DNA of 64,000 nucleotides from Kibdelosporangium banguiense. GTDB taxonomy: Bacteria; Actinomycetota; Actinomycetes; Mycobacteriales; Pseudonocardiaceae. Positions 1-9,529 of this stretch are shown piece after piece (within the stretch, counting starts at the first letter, position 1; each line of letters begins with the position of its first letter). The notes beneath the pieces were generated by a model that saw only the letters and a list, made by a program, of their open reading frames with translations, did no database searches and had not been told where the DNA came from. The stretch is from assembly GCF_017876405.1 (NCBI RefSeq), contig NZ_JAGINW010000001.1, positions 2,927,203-2,991,202 of the forward strand. The letters run 5' to 3'. The position numbers and the translations under genes are program-made.

Positions 1-231
1 GCGGCGCTGGGCACGTTCACCAAGAACCTCAACGACAACGAGCAGCTGGTGGAGCACTTCTTCCAGTTCATGCCGCACAAGCTCACCGAGCTCACGCGCA
101 CCGCCAGCTACGGCTCGTGGTTCAACTTCTTCCTGTGCTCGGCGGGCGGTTCGATCTCGTTGCCACCGCTGATCACGCAGCCGATCAACGTGCCGCTGGC
201 ACCGGTGAGTCAGCCGAGGTGCCAGGCATGA
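1..231 (+). CDS. mceB: MceB-type Mce family protein, C-terminal end (partial)
   Basis: The window opens inside this gene; 76 C-terminal residues are visible, ending in a Pro-rich tail with a Cys pair typical of Mce proteins (SWFNFFLCS ... PRCQA). Mce proteins are single-pass, cell-envelope substrate-binding subunits of actinobacterial lipid importers that work with YrbE permeases and an MceG ATPase. The assignment as MceB is inferred from order: four more mce genes follow, the third being the lipoprotein (MceE) and the fourth MceF. Its TGA overlaps the ATG of the next gene (ATGA). Confidence 0.8.
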   Translation, partial: AALGTFTKNLNDNEQLVEHFFQFMPHKLTELTRTASYGSWFNFFLCSAGGSISLPPLITQPINVPLAPVSQPRCQA

Positions 232-1211
232 AGTCGTTCCGTTCCCGCAACCCGATCACGATCGCCGTCGCCGGCCTGGTGGTGATCGCGCTGGCGCTGC
301 TGGCCGCGGTCTACTCCGACGACCTGCCGATCATCGGCGGCGGCACCACCTACCAGGCGCAGTTCTCCGAGGCGGCCGGCATCAAGCCCACTGACGAGGT
401 CCGGATCGCCGGGGTCAAGGTCGGCAAGGTGACCGACGTCGACCTGGTCGGCGACTCGGTGCTGGTGTCGTTCAAGGTCAAGGACGCCTGGGTGGGCGAC
501 CGGACCCGGGCCGCGATCAAGATCAAGACATTGCTGGGGCAGAAGTTCCTGTCGCTGGAGCCGGACGGTTCCACGGTGCTGGATCCCGGCAAGCCGATCC
601 CGCGCAACCGCACGCTGGCGCCGTACGACGTCCTGGAAGCGTTCCGCGGCCTGGCCGAAACCGTGGACGCGGTGGACACTCCGCAGCTGGCCAAGAGCTT
701 CGAAGTGCTCTCGCAGACGTTCTCCAACACGCCCGACAACGTCAAAGGCGCGCTGGACGGCCTGTCGGCGTTGTCCAAGACGGTCTCCAGCCGGGACCAG
801 GAACTGGCCAAGCTGCTGGACAACACGGCCAAGATCACCCAGACGCTGGCCGACCGGGACGCCGAGGTGCAGAAACTGCTGGAGGACGGCAACAAGCTGC
901 TCGACGAGGTGCGCAAGCGCAAGCAGGCGATCAGCGCACTGCTGGACGGCACCAAGAAGCTCTCGGCCGAGCTCAAGGGCCTGGTCGACGACAACGCCAA
1001 GCAGCTGGACCCGGTGCTGACCCAGCTCGACCAGTTCACCGCGATGCTCCAGCGCAACCAGGACGACCTGGGCAAGGGCATCGAGAAGCTGGCCCCGTTC
1101 GTCCGGCAGTTCACCAACACGCTGGGCAACGGCCGCTGGTTCGACAACTACATCTGCGGCCTGCTCCCGCCGTCGATCGGCCCGATCAACCCGCAGGGGT
1201 GTCTGCCATGA
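228..1211 (+). CDS. mceC: MceC-type Mce family lipid-transport protein
   Basis: A 327-aa protein. An N-terminal membrane anchor (about residues 8-28, ITIAVAGLVVIALALLAAVY) is followed by an MCE domain (about 38-115) with the characteristic GVKVGKV turn, then a long helical, coiled-coil-like region rich in Lys, Leu, Asp and Gln (about 150-300). MCE domains form rings and the helices a needle-like channel for lipids. The start at 228 is chosen because its ATGA overlaps the upstream stop; a longer reading upstream is open but lies inside mceB. Next gene overlaps by 4 bases, so the set is translationally coupled. Confidence 0.9.
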   Translation: MKSFRSRNPITIAVAGLVVIALALLAAVYSDDLPIIGGGTTYQAQFSEAAGIKPTDEVRIAGVKVGKVTDVDLVGDSVLVSFKVKDAWVGDRTRAAIKIKTLLGQKFLSLEPDGSTVLDPGKPIPRNRTLAPYDVLEAFRGLAETVDAVDTPQLAKSFEVLSQTFSNTPDNVKGALDGLSALSKTVSSRDQELAKLLDNTAKITQTLADRDAEVQKLLEDGNKLLDEVRKRKQAISALLDGTKKLSAELKGLVDDNAKQLDPVLTQLDQFTAMLQRNQDDLGKGIEKLAPFVRQFTNTLGNGRWFDNYICGLLPPSIGPINPQGCLP

Positions 1212-2374
1212 CGTTCAAGACGGCCAAGGGCCGTGACCTCGGACGTGGCGTGGCCATCGCCTGTGTGCTGGCACTGCTTGGCGCGTTGGTGCTGTGGTAC
1301 GTGCTGACCGACGCGGGTTCCAAGCGGATCACCACGTATTTCGGTGGCGCTGTTGGTCTCTACGAAGGCAATGACGTGCGCGTGCTCGGTGTTGCGGTCG
1401 GCACTGTGGACAAGGTCGAGCCGCAGGGCAACCAGGTCAAGGTCGAGCTCCTGGTCGACAACGACGTGCCGATCCCGATGGACGCCAGCGCCGTGGTCGT
1501 GTCGCCGTCGCTGGTCAGCGACCGGTATGTGCAGCTCGGCCCGGCTTACGTGGCCGGCCCGCAGATGAACTCCGGCGCGACGATCCCGCGCAACCGCACA
1601 GCGACGCCGCTCGAGGTCGACGACCTCTACAAGAGCCTGAACCGGGTGAGCACCACACTGGGCCCCAACGGCGCCAACCAGAACGGCGCCCTGTCGGACC
1701 TGCTCAACACGCTGGCCAAGAACCTGGAAGGCAACGGCACCGCCGCCCACGAGACGATCAAGCAGCTCGGCCAGGCCGCCCGGACCCTGTCCGGCAGCCA
1801 GGAGCAGCTGTTCTCCACAGTGGACAATCTGAACAAGTTCACCGGTACGCTGGCCGCGAGCGACCAGCAGGTGCGGCAGTTCTCCAGCCAGCTGGCCGAC
1901 GTCAGCAAGTTCCTCGCCGCCGAGCGCGGCAACCTGGCGCAGGCCGTGCAACAGCTGTCCACCGCCCTGGAAAGCGTGCAGCAGTTCATCAAGGACAACC
2001 GGGCCCGATTGAAGTCCAATGTGGACAAACTGGCCACGATCACCCAGGTACTGGTCGACCAGCGTGCCGCACTGGCCGAGGTGCTCGACGTGGCACCGCT
2101 GGCCCTGAGCAACGTGGTCAACACCTACAACGCGGCCTCCGGCACGCTGGACGCCCGCGCGGACCTCAACGACTTGACCCAGCCGCCGATCGTGATGGTC
2201 TGCAGACTGCTGGAACAGGCCACCCCCAAGGAGATCCCGCCGCTGCTCACCGACGCGTGCAAGCAGATCGCCCCGCTCACGAAGGGGCTTCCCTCAGCGG
2301 CGCAGGTGATCCACGGCCTGCAGACCGGCACTCTGCCGCCGCTGCCCCTCCCGCTGTCGGGAGGTGGCCGATGA
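1208..2374 (+). CDS. mceD: MceD-type Mce family lipid-transport protein
   Basis: A 388-aa protein with an N-terminal transmembrane helix (about residues 14-34), an MCE domain (about 40-115, with a GVAVGTV motif) and a long helical region (about 150-320), ending in a Pro/Leu-rich tail. It is the fourth Mce subunit of the operon by position. The ATG at 1208 overlaps the mceC stop (ATGA); an ATG one codon triplet earlier at 1199 is possible but lacks the coupling geometry. Role by family: envelope-spanning lipid shuttle with the other five Mce subunits. Confidence 0.88.
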   Translation: MTFKTAKGRDLGRGVAIACVLALLGALVLWYVLTDAGSKRITTYFGGAVGLYEGNDVRVLGVAVGTVDKVEPQGNQVKVELLVDNDVPIPMDASAVVVSPSLVSDRYVQLGPAYVAGPQMNSGATIPRNRTATPLEVDDLYKSLNRVSTTLGPNGANQNGALSDLLNTLAKNLEGNGTAAHETIKQLGQAARTLSGSQEQLFSTVDNLNKFTGTLAASDQQVRQFSSQLADVSKFLAAERGNLAQAVQQLSTALESVQQFIKDNRARLKSNVDKLATITQVLVDQRAALAEVLDVAPLALSNVVNTYNAASGTLDARADLNDLTQPPIVMVCRLLEQATPKEIPPLLTDACKQIAPLTKGLPSAAQVIHGLQTGTLPPLPLPLSGGGR

Positions 2375-3696
2375 GGACAGCAAACAACAAGGCGTCCGCC
2401 CCAGTCGCCAGCGCAGTGCCCCCCGAGGCGACCGGCGCAGCGTCCATTGAAGGAGCAATTCGCCCAGGGGGACCCCTGTTTTCAACGTTACTGCACGGGT
2501 CTGACAAGTTTCGGCGGCTGGCGCTTGCCGTAACGGGCGTACTGCTTGTCTCGTCATGCAGCTTCGACGGTATCTATGACCTGCCGATGCCGGGCGGCGC
2601 CGATCTGGGCGATCACCCGTACACGGTGAAGGCCCAGTTCCGGGATGTGCTCGACCTTGTGCCGCAGTCGGGTGTGAAGGTCAACGAGGTGCCGGTCGGC
2701 CGGATCGAGGCGATCACGCTCGCGCCCGACGGCTGGACGGCCGAAGTCACGTTGCGTGTCAACGGAAGCGTGCAGCTGCCCGGCAACTCCTTCGCGCGGC
2801 TGCGGCAGTCCAGCCTGCTCGGTGAGAAGTACATCGAGCTGGCAGCTCCTGATCAGGGCAAGGAGCAGGGCAAACTCGGCAACGGCGCGTACATCGGCCT
2901 GGATCGCACCAACCGCAACACCGAGGTCGAAGAGGTCCTCGGCGCGTTGTCGATGCTGCTCAACGGCGGCGGCGTCGAGCAGTTGCGGACGATCGCCAAC
3001 GAGCTCAACCAGGTCGCCGACGGCAACGAACCTCAGCTCAGGGCCCTGCTGACCAACGCGAACAAGCTGGTGTCCGATTTGGACGCCCGGCGTAGTGACA
3101 TCACCAAGGCACTGGACGGGTTGAACAAACTGTCCGGCACGCTGGACGGCCAGAAGGACAAGATCGCCGCGGTGATCGACGAGATCGGCCCGGGCCTGCA
3201 GGTGCTGTCGGATCAACGGCCGCAACTGGTGACCATGCTGCAGAACCTCAACCAGCTCTCCGATGTCGCCGTCGACACCGTCAACAAGAGCAAGGCGGAC
3301 GTGATCGCGGACCTCAAGGCGCTCACGCCGACGCTGCAGAAGCTCAGTGAAGCAGGCAGCAACCTGCCCAAGGCGCTGGAGCTGCTGCTCAGCTTCCCGT
3401 TCCCGGACTCCGCGGTGCCCGGCGTGAAGGGCGACTACTTCAACCTGTACGCCAAGCTGGACCTCAACCTGCAGGAACTGATGAACAACCTGTCCCGCAG
3501 CAGGCAGAACCCGTTGCAGGACATCCCGTTGATCGGTGGGCTGACCAGCGGACAGGACGGTGCCCAGCTGGGTGCGCCGCCGCCGCTGGGCATCCCCAAT
3601 CTCGGCGGCCAGTCCAACCAGCCGCGCAACTCTGCCAACTGCGGCAACAACGGTGGTGGCCTGCTCGGCTCGATCCTGGGAGGTCAGCGATGCTGA
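2371..3696 (+). CDS. mceE: MceE-type Mce family lipoprotein
   Basis: A 441-aa protein. A lipobox-like segment (GVLLVSSCSFDG) puts the lipidated Cys at residue 63, followed by an MCE domain (about 80-160; motif EVPVGRI) and a helical region, then a Gly/Asn-rich C-terminus. MceE is the lipoprotein subunit of Mce systems (LprK in mycobacteria). The start at 2371 overlaps the mceD stop by 4 bases (ATGA). The 62 residues before the lipid Cys are far longer than a normal lipoprotein signal, and a Shine-Dalgarno-like GAAGGAG lies inside at 2449-2455 with no canonical start codon soon after it, so the true start is uncertain. Confidence 0.85.
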   Translation: MRTANNKASAPVASAVPPEATGAASIEGAIRPGGPLFSTLLHGSDKFRRLALAVTGVLLVSSCSFDGIYDLPMPGGADLGDHPYTVKAQFRDVLDLVPQSGVKVNEVPVGRIEAITLAPDGWTAEVTLRVNGSVQLPGNSFARLRQSSLLGEKYIELAAPDQGKEQGKLGNGAYIGLDRTNRNTEVEEVLGALSMLLNGGGVEQLRTIANELNQVADGNEPQLRALLTNANKLVSDLDARRSDITKALDGLNKLSGTLDGQKDKIAAVIDEIGPGLQVLSDQRPQLVTMLQNLNQLSDVAVDTVNKSKADVIADLKALTPTLQKLSEAGSNLPKALELLLSFPFPDSAVPGVKGDYFNLYAKLDLNLQELMNNLSRSRQNPLQDIPLIGGLTSGQDGAQLGAPPPLGIPNLGGQSNQPRNSANCGNNGGGLLGSILGGQRC

Positions 3697-4955
3697 CCCG
3701 GCGGACCAGACTGCAGATCGTCGCGTTCTTCGTGATCGCGATCCTGGCTGTGGTGTACGCGCTGTTCCGGTTCACCGACGTCGGCAAGGTCTTCGGCCGC
3801 GACGGCTACACGGTCAGGCTTCAGCTGGTGGACTCCGGCGGCATCTTCACCAACGCCGAGGTGACCTACCGCGGTGTCCAGGTCGGCCGGGTCGGTGAGA
3901 TCCACCTGACCAAGCAGGGCCTGGAAGTCGAGCTGAACATCACGCCGGACGCGCCGCAGATCCCGTCGGACCTGCAAGCCGTGGTGGCCAACCGGTCCGC
4001 GGTCGGTGAGCAGTTCGTCGACCTGCAGCCGCGCAACGACTCCGGCCCGTACCTGACCGGCAGCTCAGTGATCGCGGCGGACAAGGCACAGGTGCCGCTG
4101 TCCACCGACAAGGTGTTGCGTGACCTCGACGACCTGGCTGTCTCGGTGCCGACCGACTCCCTGCGCACAGTGGTCGACGAACTCGACCGCGCGTTCTCCG
4201 GGACAGGGCCGGATCTGCAGGTGCTGCTGGACTCCACGAGCGACTTCACGCGGGCGGCCAAGGACAACCTGCCGCAGACGTTGCAGCTGCTCGACAACGC
4301 AGGCACTGTGCTGGACACCCAGAACCTGGAGGCCGGCAACATCAAGTCGTTCGCAGGCAGCCTCGCCCAGCTCAACGAGCAGCTCAAGAACTCCGACGGG
4401 GACATCCGGCGGTTGATCGCGGCCACCCCGCAGGCCGCCGAGCAGGTCACCGGGCTGCTGCGGGATTCCGGCTCGAACCTCGGCGTGGTCCTGGCGAACC
4501 TGCTGACCACGTCGAACATCCTGGTCACCCGCAACGCCGGGCTCGAACAGGCGCTGGTCACGTACCCGGTCGTCGCGGTCGGCGCCAACACGGTCGCGCC
4601 GGGGGACGGCACCGCCCACCTCGGGCTCGCGCTGAACCTGTTCAACCCGCCGCCGTGCGTGAAGGGCTACGAGCAGACCAAACGCCGTGCCGGTAACGAC
4701 GTCGCGCCCGCGCCCGCCAACGAGAAGGCGTACTGCGCGGAACCGGTCGGCAGCCCGATCAACGTGCGTGGTGCCCAGAACGCCCCCTTCGGAGGTAAGG
4801 TCGCTGATCCGACCAGGGCACAGGTGCAGGCGAACGCCGGACGGCCAGGCCAGCAGCTCGCCGAACAGGCCGGGGCGTTGCCGGGCCCGTTGGGCCAGCA
4901 GACGATGCAAGGACCGCTCAACCTGACCCAGCTGCTGGGACTCACGGGAGCATGA
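3690..4955 (+). CDS. mceF: MceF-type Mce family lipid-transport protein
   Basis: A 421-aa protein with an N-terminal membrane helix (about residues 8-28, IVAFFVIAILAVVYALF), an MCE domain (about 38-115; motif GVQVGRV) and helices to about residue 290, followed by a Cys-containing Pro/Asn/Gln-rich tail. It is the last Mce subunit. The ATG overlaps the mceE stop by 7 bases. Two Mce-associated membrane proteins follow directly, the usual end of an mce operon. Confidence 0.88.
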   Translation: MLTRRTRLQIVAFFVIAILAVVYALFRFTDVGKVFGRDGYTVRLQLVDSGGIFTNAEVTYRGVQVGRVGEIHLTKQGLEVELNITPDAPQIPSDLQAVVANRSAVGEQFVDLQPRNDSGPYLTGSSVIAADKAQVPLSTDKVLRDLDDLAVSVPTDSLRTVVDELDRAFSGTGPDLQVLLDSTSDFTRAAKDNLPQTLQLLDNAGTVLDTQNLEAGNIKSFAGSLAQLNEQLKNSDGDIRRLIAATPQAAEQVTGLLRDSGSNLGVVLANLLTTSNILVTRNAGLEQALVTYPVVAVGANTVAPGDGTAHLGLALNLFNPPPCVKGYEQTKRRAGNDVAPAPANEKAYCAEPVGSPINVRGAQNAPFGGKVADPTRAQVQANAGRPGQQLAEQAGALPGPLGQQTMQGPLNLTQLLGLTGA

Positions 4956-5470
4956 TGAAAAACCAGTACCTGCGGTACGCCTCGATCGGCCTGGTGGTGA
5001 TCGCAGCCGGGTTCGCCGCCTTCTTCGGCATCTCCTGGGCGAGCGCCAGCGGTGACGACACCGACGTCGCCCGGGCCCGGGAAGAGGTCAGCACGGTCGG
5101 CGCGGCCGCGGTCGCGACCCTGACCTCGTTGGACTACAACAACGTCGACCAGGTCTACCAACGGTTCCTGGACGTCTCGACCGGCGCGGTGCACGACGAC
5201 TACGCCAAGAACCAGGACGCGTTCAAGAAACGGATCCGGGACAGCAAGGTCGTCACGACCGCGTCGGTCCGCGAGACCGCGGTGACGGACGTGAACCTGC
5301 AGAAGAAGGTCGCCACCATCCTGGTCGTCGTGGACACCACGGTGAAGGAAAGCGACAAGGACCCGACCACCAAGCGGCTGCGCATCGAGGCCGCGCTGGA
5401 CCAGACCGACAACGGCTGGAAGGTCAACGTGCTCCGCCAGGTCCCGTACTCCGCCACCGGTGCCCAATAG
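4952..5470 (+). CDS. Mce-associated membrane protein (Mam), first
   Basis: A 172-aa protein with one N-terminal transmembrane helix (about residues 8-30) and an extracytoplasmic domain (about 40-170) of the NTF2/SnoaL-like type seen in Mce-associated proteins. Such proteins stabilise or bridge Mce complexes (OmamA/LucA-like roles are known in mycobacteria; the exact role here is inference). It begins with ATG at 4952 overlapping the mceF stop; an adjacent ATG at 4955 is equally possible. Confidence 0.8.
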   Translation: MMKNQYLRYASIGLVVIAAGFAAFFGISWASASGDDTDVARAREEVSTVGAAAVATLTSLDYNNVDQVYQRFLDVSTGAVHDDYAKNQDAFKKRIRDSKVVTTASVRETAVTDVNLQKKVATILVVVDTTVKESDKDPTTKRLRIEAALDQTDNGWKVNVLRQVPYSATGAQ

Positions 5471-5489
5471 CTTTTGGAAGGACAGCACA

Positions 5490-6404
5490 GTGCCACCCCC
5501 ACGCCGCCGTCCCGCCACCCCGCCGTCCCGGCGGCCCAAGGTGGCCGGGCTGCACCGGCGCCCAGAAGACCAGGACCACCTTGAAGAAGAGGCCGCCGAC
5601 ACAGCCAGGACACCTGATCTCGACGTGCCGGTGATCGGCGAGGAACCGAAACCCGAGGGCAACGGCAAGCCACGGCCGTCGGCGAAACGCCGTGACTCCG
5701 GCACGGTCGTCACCGACCTTCCGGAGACCGAAGACGCGCCGAAGCACCGCCAGCAGGACCCTGCCCCAGCAGCGGAAACCCACCACCACACCGGTCTCGG
5801 CCCACGTGAGATCGGGATTTCCGCACCCAGTGAGGACTTGGACCCACCTGAGGCCGAGGCCGAGGCCGAGGTCGAGGAAGAGAGCGTTGAGAAGGCGTCT
5901 GCCAAGCTGGCGCTGCCCATCGCGTTGGTCGTGGTCGCGCTTCTGCTCGGTGGTCTCGCGTTCTGGTTCGCGCAGCAGTTGAGCGATGCCCGTATCGGCT
6001 CTGGCAACAACGCGCTGTCGGACGTCAACGCGACCAAGGATGTCGTCGGCGCGGCTCAGCAGGCCGTGACGAGCGTGCTGTCGTACAAGTTCGACGACAT
6101 GCAGAACTCGACGAACCGGGCGAAGGAGTACCTCGACGGCGAGGCCGTCGGTCAGTACGAGGCTTCGATGAAGGCGCTGGAGAAGGAGATCCAGGACCAG
6201 AAACTTCAGGTCGTGGTCAACCCGGTTAGTATCGGCGTGGTCCGGATGGCGGGCGACGACGCCCGCGTCCTCGTGTTCGCCGACCAGATCGGAGCCCGCG
6301 CGGACAAGCAGCCCAGCGGCGGCCCGACCCAGTTCGCCATGGACATGCACCGCACGAACGGCAAATGGAAGATCGTGAAGCTGGATTTCTTCGAGAACCG
6401 GTGA
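5490..6404 (+). CDS. Mce-associated membrane protein (Mam), second
   Basis: A 304-aa protein: a long, charged, Pro/Glu-rich cytoplasmic N-terminus (about 1-140), one transmembrane helix (about 145-165, LALPIALVVVALLLGGLAFW) and an extracytoplasmic NTF2-like domain (about 180-304). The GTG start at 5490 follows a good Shine-Dalgarno (TGGAAGGAC); an in-frame ATG at 5460 lies inside the previous gene and is less likely. It ends the mce operon; the next gene overlaps its stop (GTGA). Confidence 0.8.
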   Translation: MPPPRRRPATPPSRRPKVAGLHRRPEDQDHLEEEAADTARTPDLDVPVIGEEPKPEGNGKPRPSAKRRDSGTVVTDLPETEDAPKHRQQDPAPAAETHHHTGLGPREIGISAPSEDLDPPEAEAEAEVEEESVEKASAKLALPIALVVVALLLGGLAFWFAQQLSDARIGSGNNALSDVNATKDVVGAAQQAVTSVLSYKFDDMQNSTNRAKEYLDGEAVGQYEASMKALEKEIQDQKLQVVVNPVSIGVVRMAGDDARVLVFADQIGARADKQPSGGPTQFAMDMHRTNGKWKIVKLDFFENR

Positions 6405-8668
6405 CGCTCGATCAGGGCTTCGCCCAGTACCTGCTCGGCCTGTCGGAGACCGCGCTGGCCGATGTACTGCGTCGTCGCTTGGACGTATGCCTGCCGCCCG
6501 AGCCCCAGGACGCGCTGCAGCTGGCCCACCGCCTGCTGCACCGGGGTTCGGTCGCGTTCGTGTTCGCCGAACTCGATCATGACGCGCTCGTGGTGGCGCA
6601 GGCCGTCCAGGTGCTGGCCGGACACGCCACCAGGGACGCCGTGATCGAGCTGCTCAACGCCGATCCGGTCCTGCTCCACGCGGCACTGCGTGAGCTGACG
6701 GATCTGGGGTTGGCCTGGCCGTATGAGGGGACGTACTACATCGCACCGGCGCTGGCGGGCAGCTGGTCCGCGCCGCTGGGTCTTGGTTCGTCCATCCACA
6801 GGCTGGTGGCCGACTGGCACGCTGACCGGTGCCGCGAGCTCGCTGCGTCACTCGGGCTGAAGACCGACCGCGTCAGCAGGGCGAAGCTGATCGACCGGAT
6901 CGGCGAGCTGATGTCCGATTCGGCCGAGGTCGGCAATCGGGTGGCCAAGCTGTCGGCCGGCGCCCGCACCCTGCTCGACCGGCTGTGCGTGGAGTCGCCG
7001 CGGGTCCATTTCGATCCGGCCGGCCGGTCCATCGTGACCGAGCTGCTGATGCGCGGCCTGCTCGTGCAGATCGACTACCGGGTGGCCGAGCTGCCTGCCG
7101 AGATCGGGATGGCGCTGAGCCCGCCCGGTTCGCGGTTCAAGCTCACCGGGCCGCCGTCGCAGTACGTCATTGCAGTCGATCCGGTCGTGCTGGGCAACGC
7201 GGGCGCGGCCGCCGCACACGAGACCCTCACCGCTGTGACGTCGATGCTCGATGACGCCGAACGCACACCGATCGCGCAGGTCAAGAGCGGTGGCGTGGGT
7301 GTGCGTGAGCAGAAGCGCCTGGCGAAGGCGTTGCGCTGCACCGAGTCCGACGTCGCACTGTGGATCGACCTGGCCTTTTCGGCCGAGCTGCTGGCCGCGG
7401 ACCGCGACGGTCTTCTCGTCCCCACGGAACACTTCGACTCGTGGCGTGACCTCGACCAGGGCAGCCGCTGGCTCATCCTGGCCGACGCCTGGTACTCGAT
7501 GGAACACGCGCCGACCGATCGGATCGCCGACGGCGGCCGGGCGGTGTACCCGCCGTTGCCGATGTACGCGGACTTCGAGCCGGTCCGGCGGGCGCTGCTG
7601 CGGATGCTGTCGAGGATCGAGGGCGCGGCCGAGATCGACGACACCCTTGGCTGGTACTGCCCGGTCCTCCCACCGGCAGCGGTGGCGGGGATGGCGCAGG
7701 CGACCGTGGCCGAGGCGACCAAGCTGGGCGTGATCGCGCACGGCGCGCTCACCCCGCTGGGCCGTGCCCTGCTGGCCGGTGACCAGGACCTGGCCCGCGA
7801 CGCGTTGCCCGAGGTCAGGCAGTCGGTGGACCTGCAGTCGGATCTGACGGCGATTGTCGGCGGCGAGCCGACTCGCCAGGTCCTCAACGTGTTGCGGACC
7901 CTCGCCGAGCCGGAGACCAGTGGAGCCGCCAGCACCTGGCGGTTCACGCCCGGCACCGTCCGCAAGGCTTTCGACGCGGGCATGTCGGCGGATTCGGTCC
8001 TGGAGTCGCTGGCCTCGATCGCGCCCAGGGGCGTACCGCAGCCACTGGAATACCTGGTCAAGGACGTCGCCAGGCGGCACGGCCGGATCCGGGTGGCCAC
8101 GGTGGGCTGCTGCGTGGTGACCGACGAGACCCACACCACCGAGATCCTCGCGACCCGGTCACTCAAGCCGCTGGCCCTCCGCCAGATCGCCTCGACAGTG
8201 CTCGTGTCCGCGGCATCCGTCCCCAAGACACTCGAGGCTCTGCGTGCGGCCGGATTCGCGCCGGTCAGCGAGGCCGAGGACGGAACAGTGCTGATCGAAC
8301 ACACGCGTACCCGCAGGACGTCGGCGGAGCTGTACGAACCGGAAATCGAACGGCGGGATCTGGACCTGGCCGGGCTCGCCGCCGGGATTCTCAAGGCCGG
8401 CAACACCTCAGCGGCCGAGAGTCAGCTGGTCAAAGGCCTGCGCAGCGCCGGGCCCGCGCTCTCGGCGGCCGAGTTGACCATGCTGGCGAGTGCCATCGAG
8501 ACCGGGATGCCGGTCCGCATCCAGTACCAGTCCGCCTCCGGCGGCGTCACCAGCCGTGTCATCGAGGGCGCGGTCTTCGACGGACTGATGATCGAGGCGT
8601 GGTGCACACTGCGCGACGACGTCCGGGTGTTCAGCGTTGAGCGGATCCTCGCGGTAGACCCGGCATAA
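6401..8668 (+). CDS. helicase-associated (XPB/Ssl2 N-terminal-like) protein
   Basis: A 755-aa protein resembling actinobacterial proteins annotated as helicase C-terminal/XPB-Ssl2-like (Helicase_C_3 family). The recognisable region is about residues 475-640: VDLQSDLTAIV, RFTPGTVRKAFDAG, GVPQPLEYLVKDVARRHG and RIRVA. I see no Walker A or DEAD box, so it is not a helicase by itself. The C-terminus (about 690-755) has a WYL-like strand pattern. Function is unknown; nucleic-acid association is inferred from the family. The GTG at 6401 overlaps the preceding stop. Confidence 0.7.
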   Translation: MTLDQGFAQYLLGLSETALADVLRRRLDVCLPPEPQDALQLAHRLLHRGSVAFVFAELDHDALVVAQAVQVLAGHATRDAVIELLNADPVLLHAALRELTDLGLAWPYEGTYYIAPALAGSWSAPLGLGSSIHRLVADWHADRCRELAASLGLKTDRVSRAKLIDRIGELMSDSAEVGNRVAKLSAGARTLLDRLCVESPRVHFDPAGRSIVTELLMRGLLVQIDYRVAELPAEIGMALSPPGSRFKLTGPPSQYVIAVDPVVLGNAGAAAAHETLTAVTSMLDDAERTPIAQVKSGGVGVREQKRLAKALRCTESDVALWIDLAFSAELLAADRDGLLVPTEHFDSWRDLDQGSRWLILADAWYSMEHAPTDRIADGGRAVYPPLPMYADFEPVRRALLRMLSRIEGAAEIDDTLGWYCPVLPPAAVAGMAQATVAEATKLGVIAHGALTPLGRALLAGDQDLARDALPEVRQSVDLQSDLTAIVGGEPTRQVLNVLRTLAEPETSGAASTWRFTPGTVRKAFDAGMSADSVLESLASIAPRGVPQPLEYLVKDVARRHGRIRVATVGCCVVTDETHTTEILATRSLKPLALRQIASTVLVSAASVPKTLEALRAAGFAPVSEAEDGTVLIEHTRTRRTSAELYEPEIERRDLDLAGLAAGILKAGNTSAAESQLVKGLRSAGPALSAAELTMLASAIETGMPVRIQYQSASGGVTSRVIEGAVFDGLMIEAWCTLRDDVRVFSVERILAVDPA

Positions 8669-8721
8669 GTTCGCACAAACCTTTTCCAACCGGTGGCGTA
8701 GGAAAAGTTCGTCGGGTATTC

Positions 8722-9306
8722 GTGGACGTTGTGCACCTCACTGTCTGTTGGGACCGTGCCGACGGCGACCTGATCGGGGTCTTCAGTCCGCATGCGGTGT
8801 CCTGGCTGCGCAGGCAAATGACCGGATATCGGGAGTTGCTCGAGTGGCGGTATACCAATTACGTCACCGATGACCCGACGGCCAATGCCATCGGTGTGCC
8901 CCTGGCGAGTACCCCGGCGGAATATCCGCCCCTTGTCGCGGCATTGCGGGAGATCATTCCCGATGAGGAGCCGGAGGCGATCCGGCTGTGGTGGGAGCCG
9001 GACGTGGTGCGCTGGCTGTACGCGGGTACCCAGGTCGTGCTGAACACTTTGCCCGAGTCAGGCGGGGTCGTGGTGCTGCGGGAGCGCCACGAGATCGAAG
9101 CCTGGCAGGCCGCGGTGCCCAATATGCGGGTGGTGTTCGCGGTCGCGGCCGGGATCTGGCCGGTGCCCGCGGGTACTGAGCACAATCGGCACAGCATGCC
9201 CAAGCTCGATCCCGATCGCCACCGACCGGATCGTGCACTCACGCAATGGCTGCGGCGCGTCGTGGACGGTCTCACCGAAATTGCGTCGCCCGCACCCACT
9301 TCCTGA
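8722..9306 (+). CDS. hypothetical protein, family not recognised
   Basis: A 194-aa soluble protein with no signal peptide or membrane helix. It is Trp- and acidic-rich (for example IRLWWEPDVVRWLYAG), with alternating strands and helices, and I cannot assign a domain. The GTG start at 8722 follows a purine stretch (GGAAAAG at 8701) that also forms a 7-bp inverted repeat with CTTTTCC at 8681. It stands alone between the helicase-associated gene and a 223-bp gap. Confidence 0.6.
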   Translation: MDVVHLTVCWDRADGDLIGVFSPHAVSWLRRQMTGYRELLEWRYTNYVTDDPTANAIGVPLASTPAEYPPLVAALREIIPDEEPEAIRLWWEPDVVRWLYAGTQVVLNTLPESGGVVVLRERHEIEAWQAAVPNMRVVFAVAAGIWPVPAGTEHNRHSMPKLDPDRHRPDRALTQWLRRVVDGLTEIASPAPTS

Positions 9307-9471
9307 AAGCCGCAAAACTCCAAGGGAAACAACGACAAACCAAATCCTCCACTGACAAGAAAAACAACCATCGCCGCCGGATTCTCCTGGGACCGGCATA
9401 AACGTGACGCGTGTTCGATTTACCGGACGGTCCGCCGTTTCCCTGGTGCGCGGCCAGGTAACTACATCGGG

Positions 9472-9501
9472 TGAACCCGGCCAGTGACACGCCGTTATAG
9501 G
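9472..9501 (+). promoter_or_regulatory. candidate promoter of the degenerate P-loop gene
   Basis: A -10-like TATAGG (9496-9501) lies 18 bp after a weak -35 TGAACC (9472-9477), about 28 bp before the ATG at 9530. The preceding stretch 9307-9471 is A-rich at first (9307-9370) and contains no gene or clear hairpin. Confidence 0.35.
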
Positions 9502-9529
9502 TGGCGACGCGCGGTAACGTCCGGCCGCA

